The translations under genes were made by a program, and so were the position numbers. Below are positions 57,375-64,000 of a stretch of DNA of 64,000 nt, piece by piece. Under the pieces are notes generated by a model, which did not search any database, had not been told where the DNA came from, and was given only the letters and a program-made list of their open reading frames with translations. Origin of the DNA: Streptomyces hokutonensis. Its GTDB lineage: Bacteria > Actinomycetota > Actinomycetes > Streptomycetales > Streptomycetaceae. The DNA lies in contig NZ_BARG01000024.1 in the NCBI RefSeq assembly GCF_000376565.1, forward strand, positions 248,001 to 312,000. The letters are read 5' to 3'. How positions within the stretch are numbered: position 1 is the first letter of the stretch; every line of letters begins with the position of its first letter.

Positions 57375-59975
57375 GTGGATCGGGGGATCCTGGAACGCGA
57401 GCCGGAGCTGGTACGGCTGGCCGCGGCCGCGCGTGAGGCGGCGGACGGGGCCGGATCCGTCGCGCTCGTCTTCGGCGAGGCCGGCATCGGCAAGTCGAGC
57501 CTGGTCAGAGCCATGCCCGAGCGGCTGCCGCAGCACACCCGCATCCTCCTGGGCCAGTGCGACGACCTCGCCACCCGCCGCCCCCTCGGCCCGTTCCGCG
57601 ACCTGATCGGCAGCGTCGGCGCCGAACTCGCCCGGGCCGTCATGGAGGGCGGCGACCGCCACCGCGTCTACGAAGCCCTGCAAGGTGAGCTGTCCGGTGT
57701 ACCGCATCCGGCGGTGCTCGTCGTGGAGGACGTCCACTGGGCCGACGAGGCCTCGCTGGACGCACTGCGCTTTCTGGTCCGGCGGATGGCACAGCTGCCC
57801 GCCGTACTCGTCCTCACCTACCGGGACGACGAGCTGAGCCGCGAGCACCCGCTGCGCCACCTCCTCGGGCAGGTCTCCCGCGCGGACCGCGTGCACCGGC
57901 TGCCGCTGGCCCGCCTCTCCAAGTCGGCCGTGCGCACGCTCAGTTCGGCCAGCAGGCTCGACCCGGCCCAGGTGTACGAGGTGACCTCCGGCAACCCCTT
58001 CTTCGTCACCGAGATCCTCGCGGCCGGCGGCACCGGGACCGTGCCCCCGACGGTCGTCGACGCGGTGCTCGCCCGGCTGCGCGGTCTCGACGGCCGCAGC
58101 GTCGACGCCCTGGAGCAACTCGCCGTGGTCCCCTCCGCCGTCGAACGCACCCTCGTCGACGCGCTGTTGGCGGACGGCGTGGCCGGACTCGCCGCCGCCG
58201 AACAGCGCGGACTGCTCACCGTCACCCCCGAACGGGTCGCGTTCCGCCACGAGTTGATCCGCCGGGCCGTCGCCGACTCGCTGCCCGCGGCCCGCCGTAT
58301 CGACCTCGACCGGCGGGTGCTCACCGCGCTGGTGGCCCGGCCCGGCTCCGATCCGGCCCGTATCGTCCACCACGCGGCGCGGGCCGGCGACCAGGACGCC
58401 ATCGCGCGCTACGGCCCCGACGCGGCCCGCGACGCCACCGAGGCCGGCGCCCACCGCGAGGCCGCCGCCCATCTGCGGCTGGTGTTGCGACAGCGGCACC
58501 GCTACAGCCCCGCCGAACTCGCCGACCTGCTCGAACGCTACGCCGTGGAGTGCTACACCCTCGCCGACTCCGTCGAGGCCGTCGCCGCCCAGCGCGACGC
58601 CGTGGCCCTGCGCCGCTCCCTCGGTGACACCCTCGCGCTCGGCGCCGACCTGCGCTGGCTGTCCCGCATCCACTGGTGGGCGGGCCACGCGGACGAGGCC
58701 CAGGACGCGGCACGCGAGGCCATCGCCGTCCTCGAACACGCCGGGGACGACCGCCTGTTGGCCCTCGCGCACAGCAACACCGCCCAACTGCGGATGCTCT
58801 CCGACCAGTACGCGGAAGCCCTCGCCCACGGCGAGCGCGCCATCGTCCTGGCCCGCCGCGCCGACGACCCGGCGATCCTGGCGCACGCCCTCAACAACGT
58901 GGGCACCACCCGCTGGCGCAGCGGAGACCCGGACGGGCGACGGCAGTTGGAGGAGAGCCTCGCGGTGGCGCTGGCCGCGGGCGAGGTCGAACACGCCTGC
59001 CGGTCCTACGCCAACATCATCTGGACCCTCCTCGACAACCTCCAGTACGCCGAGGCCGACCGCTTCCTGCCCCCGGCCATGGAACTCGCCGACCGCGCCG
59101 AGCACTTGGGGTTCCTCAACTACCTGCACGTCGAGCAGGCCATGCGCCGGCTCGCCGCCGCCGACTGGGAGGAGGCCGAGCGGCACGCCGAGTACGGGAT
59201 GCACGAGTTCGTACCGGCCCGCTGCCCCGCGCTGACCGTCCTGGCCCGGGTACGGGTCCGCCGCGGCAGGCCCGGCGCCGGTGAACTCCTCGACCAGGCC
59301 TGGGAGATCGCCGAACGGACCCAGGAACTCCAGCGCACCGGGCCGGTGGCCGCCGCACGGGCGGAGGCGGCCTGGCTGCGCGGCGATCACGCGGCGGCGG
59401 CCGAGGCGGCGGCACCGGTCCACGCGCAGGCCGGGCGGCTCGACTACGGGCCCTACCGGGCCGAACTCGGCTACTGGCTCAGCAAAGCCGGGCACGCCGT
59501 CGATACCGACGACAGCGACCACCCGTACGCGCTCCAGGCGGCCGGGGAGTGGAAGCGGGCCGCGGACCTGTGGCGGCAGGCCGGCTGCCCCTACGAACAC
59601 ACCGCCGCGCTCGCCGAGAGCCCCGACCCGGCCGACAAACTCACCGCCCTCGCCCAACTCGACGCCCTCGGCGCGGAACCCCTCGCCGGCCTGGTCCGCG
59701 CCGAACTGCGCCGCCTCGGCGTCCGCCACGTCCCGCGCGGTCCGCACGCGGCGACCCGGGGCAACCCGGCCGGCCTCACCGACCGCCAACTCCAGGTCGT
59801 ACGACTGCTGGTGGACGGTCTGACCAACCCGGAGATCGCCGACCGGCTCGTCGTGTCCGTCCGTACCGTCGACAACCATGTGCGGGCCGTCCTGGAGAAG
59901 CTGGACGCGCCCACCAGACGGCAGGCGGCCGCGCGGGCCGCGGAGCTCGGTCTGCCGCCGTACGGCGAAACGTAG
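57375..59975 (+). CDS. LAL-type LuxR-family regulator (AAA ATPase plus C-terminal HTH)
   Basis: This is a large regulator of 866 residues. It has Walker A GEAGIGKSS (34-42), Walker B LVVEDVHWADE near 115 and a middle region with TPR-like helices (about 400-700). A LuxR-type HTH lies at about 800-855 (LTDRQLQVVRLLVDGLTNPEIADRL, SVRTVDNHV). LAL proteins (MalT/PikD-like) use ATP and an unknown inducer to activate transcription, often of secondary metabolism or sugar genes. The start is a GTG at 57375, with no clear ribosome site. Its neighbour on the right is a BBE-type oxidase, which it may control. Confidence 0.9.
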   Translation: MDRGILEREPELVRLAAAAREAADGAGSVALVFGEAGIGKSSLVRAMPERLPQHTRILLGQCDDLATRRPLGPFRDLIGSVGAELARAVMEGGDRHRVYEALQGELSGVPHPAVLVVEDVHWADEASLDALRFLVRRMAQLPAVLVLTYRDDELSREHPLRHLLGQVSRADRVHRLPLARLSKSAVRTLSSASRLDPAQVYEVTSGNPFFVTEILAAGGTGTVPPTVVDAVLARLRGLDGRSVDALEQLAVVPSAVERTLVDALLADGVAGLAAAEQRGLLTVTPERVAFRHELIRRAVADSLPAARRIDLDRRVLTALVARPGSDPARIVHHAARAGDQDAIARYGPDAARDATEAGAHREAAAHLRLVLRQRHRYSPAELADLLERYAVECYTLADSVEAVAAQRDAVALRRSLGDTLALGADLRWLSRIHWWAGHADEAQDAAREAIAVLEHAGDDRLLALAHSNTAQLRMLSDQYAEALAHGERAIVLARRADDPAILAHALNNVGTTRWRSGDPDGRRQLEESLAVALAAGEVEHACRSYANIIWTLLDNLQYAEADRFLPPAMELADRAEHLGFLNYLHVEQAMRRLAAADWEEAERHAEYGMHEFVPARCPALTVLARVRVRRGRPGAGELLDQAWEIAERTQELQRTGPVAAARAEAAWLRGDHAAAAEAAAPVHAQAGRLDYGPYRAELGYWLSKAGHAVDTDDSDHPYALQAAGEWKRAADLWRQAGCPYEHTAALAESPDPADKLTALAQLDALGAEPLAGLVRAELRRLGVRHVPRGPHAATRGNPAGLTDRQLQVVRLLVDGLTNPEIADRLVVSVRTVDNHVRAVLEKLDAPTRRQAAARAAELGLPPYGET

Positions 59976-60076
59976 GTAGCCGGGGGCGCCGAGGTGGGTG
60001 ACGCGTACGGATGACCGCACGTTGCGGGCGAAATAGAACAAGTGGGTCATCCAGTGCACCAGGAAACGGGGAACCC

Positions 60077-61492
60077 ATGTCCAGCTCACCAGCCCAGGAC
60101 GCGCGCCGTGAACTGACCGACTTCACCGGGGAGTTGATCGGCCCGGACGACGCCGCCTATCCCGAGGTCCGCGCCGTCTACAACGCGATGATCGACAAAC
60201 GGCCCGCGCTGATCGCGCGCTGCGCCGACGCGGACGCCGTGGCCCGGGTGATCGGCTTCGCGCGCGCCCACGGCCTGCCCCTCGCGGTGCGCGGCGGCGG
60301 CCACCACGGGGCCGGGCTCGGCACCGTCGACGGGGGAGTGGTCGCCGATCTCTCCCTGCTCAAGGACATCCACGTGGACCCCGAGGCCCGTACGGTCCGG
60401 GTCGGCGGCGGCTGCGTCTGGGGCGAGGTGGACCGCGCCACCAACGCGTACGGGCTCGCCACGCCCAGCGGCATCATCTCCACCACCGGCGTCGGCGGCA
60501 TCGCCACCGGCGGCGGGCTCGGCCATCTCACCCGCAAGTGCGGGCTGACCATCGACAACCTGCTGGCGGCCGACCTCGTCCTCGCCGACGGCAGCCGGGT
60601 GCGGGCGAGCGCAGACGAGAACACCGACCTGTTCTGGGCGGTCCGGGGCGGCGGCGGCAACTTCGGCGTCGTCACCTCGTTCCTGTTCCGCCTGCACGAG
60701 ATCAGCACGGTCGTCGCCGGACCCACCTTCTGGCCGGTCGAGATCAGCGCCGAAGTCCTCACCGCCTACCGGGAGTTCCTGCCGACCGCGCCCCGCGAGC
60801 TGAACGCGTTCTTCCTGCACGGCAGCGTGCCGCCCGCCCCGCCGTTCCCCGAGGAGCTCCAGCTGCGCAAGACGGCGGGCGTCGTCTGGTGCTGGACCGG
60901 CGGCGACACCGAGGCCGCCGCACGCGAGATGGCCCCGTTGCTCGACGCCCTGCCCGCACCGCTGCTGCACGCGCCCGGACCGATGCAACACCCCGACATG
61001 CAGGGCATGTTCGACGGGCTCTACCCGCCCGGCGACCAGTGGTACTGGCGCGCCGACTTCGTCGACGAGATCCCCGACGAGGCCGTGGAACTCCACGCCA
61101 AGTTCGGCGCCGAGGTGCCCACCCCGCAGTCCACGATGCACCTCTACCCGATCGACGGCGCCGCCCACGACGTCGGCAACGACGAGACCCCGTGGGCGTA
61201 TCGCGACGCGACCTGGGCGTCCGTCTTCGCCGGGGTCGACAGGGACCCCGCCAACGCCGAGCTCATCAAGAGGTGGGCCGTCGACTACCAGGAGGCCCTG
61301 CACCCGTACTCGGCGGGCGGCGCCTACGTGAACATGATGATGGACGAGGGTCAGGAACGCGTCCGGGCCAGCTACCGGGGCAACTACGCGCGGCTGGCCC
61401 GCATCAAGGCCGACCGCGACCCGGACAACGTCTTCCGCCTCAACCAGAACATCCACCCGGCCCCGAAACCGCGCTACGAGACCCGCCCATAG
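60077..61492 (+). CDS. FAD-linked oxidoreductase, BBE/PCMH type
   Basis: The product has 471 residues. The FAD-binding PCMH domain has RGGGHHGAGLGTVDGG, with His76/77 as a likely covalent FAD attachment site. TTGVGGIATGGGLGHLTRKCG and VRGGGGNFGVVTSF follow. The BBE C-terminal element NMMMDEGQERVRASYRGNYARL closes the chain. The second, Cys-mediated link seen in bicovalent members is not evident. Such oxidases act on sugars, alkaloids or polyketides with O2. The ATG at 60077 follows GGGGAA. Orientation and spacing (101 bp) fit control by the LAL regulator upstream. It is not part of the catabolic island. Confidence 0.88.
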   Translation: MSSSPAQDARRELTDFTGELIGPDDAAYPEVRAVYNAMIDKRPALIARCADADAVARVIGFARAHGLPLAVRGGGHHGAGLGTVDGGVVADLSLLKDIHVDPEARTVRVGGGCVWGEVDRATNAYGLATPSGIISTTGVGGIATGGGLGHLTRKCGLTIDNLLAADLVLADGSRVRASADENTDLFWAVRGGGGNFGVVTSFLFRLHEISTVVAGPTFWPVEISAEVLTAYREFLPTAPRELNAFFLHGSVPPAPPFPEELQLRKTAGVVWCWTGGDTEAAAREMAPLLDALPAPLLHAPGPMQHPDMQGMFDGLYPPGDQWYWRADFVDEIPDEAVELHAKFGAEVPTPQSTMHLYPIDGAAHDVGNDETPWAYRDATWASVFAGVDRDPANAELIKRWAVDYQEALHPYSAGGAYVNMMMDEGQERVRASYRGNYARLARIKADRDPDNVFRLNQNIHPAPKPRYETRP

Positions 61493-61517
61493 CCACGATT
61501 CCGAGGCCGGGCCGGCA

Positions 61518-62333
61518 TCACGCGTTCGGGTCGAACGAGATGCCGGACGGCTTCGCGATGGACAGCGCGTAGTTGAAGTCGCTGTCCCTGATCTTCAGCG
61601 TGGCCGAACCGAAGTCGGCGGCCAGGAGCTTGTCCTTGAGGCCCGCCGGGTAGCCGTTCCAGCCCACCAGACGCGGGTAGAACCAGTTGCCGGTGGCGTT
61701 CTCCGCGGGCTCGTCGTTCGTGTTGGCGAAGCGGAAGTCGTGCGAGCCGATGCCGTCCTTGTGGTAGACGATCTTGGGGTGTGTGCCGTCGAAGCGCACC
61801 CCCGAGGCCGCCGACACCTGGTAGGCGGAGTGCTGCGACACCGACACGTACTGGACCGTGTTGTCCTTGATCCACACCACGACGTGCTCCCAGTCGTGGG
61901 TGTGACCGATCGCGGCCGGCCCCAGGGTGACCTGGTCCTTCTCGAAGTAACTGGCGTACATCACCGCGCACCAGTCGTTGTTGCACTTCTCGCGGGAGTA
62001 CGTGTTGGCGTTGTTCAGCTGGGCCATGTCGTGGCAGTGCCCGTTGACGTCGCCGCCGAGCTTCAGCCCGGGGTTGATGGTGCCGTCCAGACCGATGGCG
62101 GCCGTGGCGTAGCAGCCGTCCCCGTCGTAGTCGTAGGCCGGGGAGAAGGTCTGCTCCAGACCGTCCGCGTTCTGCGGCAGCAGGGTGAGGACATTGGCCT
62201 GGGCGGCCGTCGCCTGGCCGACCACGAGGGCCAGCGCACCGAGGACGGTGACGGCGGCGGAGCGGCGCAGGCGCCGGCTTCGGGACTTCGGGGCTCTCGC
62301 CGGGCTGTCGGTGGGGGGTGTCTGTTCGGGCAC
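61518..62333 (-). CDS. NPP1-type (necrosis- and ethylene-inducing) secreted protein
   Basis: The product has 271 residues with a GTG start at 62333 and GGAG 5 nt upstream. An export signal of the twin-Arg-rich type (SRSRRLRRSAAVTVLGALAL, about 18-46) precedes the domain. The signature heptapeptide appears as GHTHDWE (143-149), followed by VVVWIKD, and two Cys pairs are present. NLP proteins of oomycetes, fungi and bacteria bind sphingolipids and damage plant membranes. Streptomyces carry members whose role is unclear. It is monocistronic, convergent with the BBE gene and divergent from a LysR gene. Confidence 0.92.
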   Translation of the reverse strand: MPEQTPPTDSPARAPKSRSRRLRRSAAVTVLGALALVVGQATAAQANVLTLLPQNADGLEQTFSPAYDYDGDGCYATAAIGLDGTINPGLKLGGDVNGHCHDMAQLNNANTYSREKCNNDWCAVMYASYFEKDQVTLGPAAIGHTHDWEHVVVWIKDNTVQYVSVSQHSAYQVSAASGVRFDGTHPKIVYHKDGIGSHDFRFANTNDEPAENATGNWFYPRLVGWNGYPAGLKDKLLAADFGSATLKIRDSDFNYALSIAKPSGISFDPNA

Positions 62334-62583
62334 GCCGACTCCAGTTTCTTGGCGGTGGGGGGCGCTACTGGATGCGCCAGGTCCAGACCATCGCAGGCCG
62401 GTGTGTGCACGTCAACACCCTTGCGATGTACGGGCCTTGACCCGCCGCTGAACTCTCCAGCCTGTGCTTTTCCTGTGTTCACGCGGCTCTCGGCGCGACC
62501 ATGGCTCTCGGCGAACAGGTGCGCTAATTTGAGGTCCACGGCACAGGTGAATGGGCACCCGTGGATAGTGCGGGAGGTTCTGG

Positions 62584-63543
62584 TTGACCCCGGCACAGCT
62601 TCGGGCCTTCGCGGCGACCGTCCGCCTCGGTTCCGTGAAGGCCGCCGCGGCCGATCTCGCCGTGACGGAGTCGGCCGTGTCGATCCACATCGCGCATCTG
62701 CGCAGAGAACTCGGCGACAAGCTCTTCGCCCGCACGGCCAACGGGCTCGCGTTCACCCCCGGCGGGCTGCGGCTGGCCAGCCGGGCCGCCGAACTGCTCG
62801 GACTCCAGGACCGGACGATCCTCGAGGTGAAACAGGCCGGCTCCGGCCGACGGCTGCTGCGCGTCGCCGCGTCGAGCCTGTTCGCCGAGCACGCGGCGCC
62901 AGGGCTGATCGAACTGTTCGCGGGCCGCGCCGACGACCTCGACGTCGAACTCAGCGTGCACAGCCCGCAGCACTTCGCCGCCCTGCTCCTCAACCGCTCC
63001 GTCGACGTGGCCATCGGCCCCCGCCCCGCCACCCTCGACTCCGCGCTGACCTGCACGCACTTCCTCAACTACCAGGTCGTCGCCGTCGTGGGACCCGACC
63101 ATCCGCTGGCGGCCGCGGCGAGTGCCGGGGCGGCCGAACTCCGCGGCCAGACCTGGCTGTTGGGCCCCTCGGCGGTCGGGCGCACGGGCATGGTGCCGTC
63201 GGTACTGCGCCGGCTGGGCATCCCCGAACACAACCAGCGGATCTTCCAGAGCCATGCCGCCTCCGTCGACGAGGCCAAGCGCGGCAAGGGAGTAGCTCTC
63301 GCGGTCGCCTTCGCCGTGACGAAGGACCTCGCCGAGGGCGACCTCCGTCGGCTGAACGGCCCCCAACTGCCTGCCCGTGGCTCGTGGAACCTGCTCACCC
63401 TCCCCGACCGCGAAGCGCCGTCCGCCGCCGCGGAGTTGCGGCGGTTCGTCACCACGCCGCGGGCTACGCAGGCGATGTTGCGTGGGGCGGGGGTTACGGC
63501 GGGGCGGTTTCGGCCGGCTATTCATGTGACTTTGTGGAGTTGA
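62584..63543 (+). CDS. LysR-family transcriptional regulator
   Basis: The product has 319 residues from a TTG at 62584 with GGGAGG 6 nt upstream. The HTH is at about 1-60 (AQLRAFAATVRLGSVKAAAADLAVTESAVSIH). The effector domain follows (SGRRLLRVAASSLF, PDHPLAAAA). The 3' end overlaps the convergent VWA gene by 26 bp. LysR genes often lie beside CoxE-like and carbon monoxide dehydrogenase-type genes in actinobacteria. Control of the neighbouring cox-like operon beyond the window is plausible. Confidence 0.88.
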   Translation: MTPAQLRAFAATVRLGSVKAAAADLAVTESAVSIHIAHLRRELGDKLFARTANGLAFTPGGLRLASRAAELLGLQDRTILEVKQAGSGRRLLRVAASSLFAEHAAPGLIELFAGRADDLDVELSVHSPQHFAALLLNRSVDVAIGPRPATLDSALTCTHFLNYQVVAVVGPDHPLAAAASAGAAELRGQTWLLGPSAVGRTGMVPSVLRRLGIPEHNQRIFQSHAASVDEAKRGKGVALAVAFAVTKDLAEGDLRRLNGPQLPARGSWNLLTLPDREAPSAAAELRRFVTTPRATQAMLRGAGVTAGRFRPAIHVTLWS

Positions 63544-64000
63544 GGGTCAGGTCCTTCGTCAGCGGGCCGGTGGGGGCTGGTCGCGCAGTTCCCCGCGCCC
63601 CTTGGGAGGCGCGCCTCGCGCGGCCTCCAAGCCCGGCTATCTCGCCCGGCACCCGCAGCAGCGCCCCGAAGCTGTCGGCCGGCAGCAGCAGGTCGACGTA
63701 CGGCAGGGCGGCCGTCATCGTCGTCGTGCGGGGTGCGAAGCCGGGGGCGGCGGCCCGGGGGTTGAGCCAGACCACCGTGTGGGCGCGGCGCCGCAGCCGG
63801 GCCATGGCCGCGGCCAGCCGGTGCGGCGGATCGCCGTCCCAGCCGTCCGAGGCGATCAGTACGACCGCCCCGCGCAGGGTGCCGCCGTGGTGCGAGGCGA
63901 GGAGCGTGCCCAGGCAGTGCGCGATACGGGTGCCGCCGAACCGGTCGGTGACCCGCTCAGACGCCTCGTCGAACGCCTCCCGCGCCGAGCGGTGCGCGAG
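63518..64000 (-). CDS. CoxE-like VWA-domain protein (N-terminus beyond window)
   Basis: The last 160 codons are visible, open to the window edge. RFGGTRIAHCLGTLLASHHGG, then VVLIASDGWDGD and TVVWLNP, match CoxE-type von Willebrand A domains. These proteins work with AAA ATPases in maturing molybdenum CO dehydrogenases. The final segment (GLGGRARRASQGARGTARPAP) is encoded by a Streptomyces-type repeat, so the natural C-terminus may once have ended earlier. It is convergent with the LysR gene. Confidence 0.82.
   Translation of the reverse strand, partial: LAHRSAREAFDEASERVTDRFGGTRIAHCLGTLLASHHGGTLRGAVVLIASDGWDGDPPHRLAAAMARLRRRAHTVVWLNPRAAAPGFAPRTTTMTAALPYVDLLLPADSFGALLRVPGEIAGLGGRARRASQGARGTARPAPTGPLTKDLTLNSTKSHE
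63572..63613. repeat. Streptomyces-type dispersed repeat
   Basis: GGGGCTGGTCGCGCAGTTCC then CCGCGCCCCTTGGGAGG is a form of a dispersed element that I recognise as common in Streptomyces, often between or at ends of genes. Here it lies inside the last codons of the CoxE-like gene. Confidence 0.6.

Noticed and set aside
56589..60089. 1166-codon open frame on the minus strand
   Set aside because: It lies antisense to the LAL regulator and small membrane protein, has no domain, and arises from GC-rich codon bias; the plus-strand genes show clear motifs.

Overview
The window looks like a Streptomyces chromosome, or a close high-GC relative. Codons end overwhelmingly in G or C, and GTG and TTG starts with GGAGG-type ribosome sites are frequent. 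There are many TetR, GntR, IclR and LAL-type regulators, secreted enzymes carry ricin-type lectin repeats, and a repeat that I recognise as abundant in Streptomyces genomes lies at 63572-63613. I saw no rRNA, tRNA, insertion sequence or CRISPR array.

Left flank (1-2644): the 5' part of a PASTA lipoprotein gene, then a secreted alpha/beta-hydrolase lipoprotein facing a TetR gene across two near-identical operators.

Core (about 2.7-49.0 kb): one large catabolic island of about 37 genes. It holds six acyl-CoA dehydrogenases, two thiolases, two AMP-forming ligases, two crotonases, a MaoC-type hydratase, a class III CoA-transferase, an alpha-methylacyl-CoA racemase, two cytochromes P450 with one ferredoxin, seven short-chain dehydrogenases (two of mycofactocin-coupled type), two amidohydrolases, an F420-type LLM oxidoreductase and an aldehyde dehydrogenase. 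Its right end carries a steroid-ring-type meta-cleavage set: extradiol dioxygenase (HsaC-like), C-C hydrolase (HsaD-like), a KstR-like TetR, 3-ketosteroid delta-1-dehydrogenase (KstD-like), and hydratase, acylating acetaldehyde dehydrogenase and aldolase (HsaE, HsaG, HsaF-like), followed by an IclR regulator. The likely flow is side-chain or ring acyl-CoA beta-oxidation, P450 hydroxylation, delta-1-desaturation, extradiol cleavage, and pyruvate plus propionyl- or acetyl-CoA. KshAB, HsaAB, IpdAB and a Mce-type importer are not in the window, so the substrate may be a steroid, bile acid or other polycyclic terpenoid. A split ACAD10/11 (Lva-like) kinase plus dehydrogenase pair suggests that a 4-hydroxyacyl-CoA intermediate is handled by phosphorylation and elimination.

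The island is stitched together by a recurrent AT-rich palindrome (core AGTATACT with A/T flanks) at eight promoters, and by a second box (CGACCGRTCGGTACA) at two promoters.

Right flank (49.0-64.0 kb): a TetR-SDR-SDR operon; three secreted ricin-lectin proteins (a ThuA-domain protein, a beta-helix protein and a GH18 chitinase) with chitinase-type promoter repeats; a small membrane protein; a LAL-type LuxR regulator; a BBE-type flavoprotein; an NPP1 (necrosis-inducing) protein; a LysR regulator; and the 3' part of a CoxE-like VWA gene.
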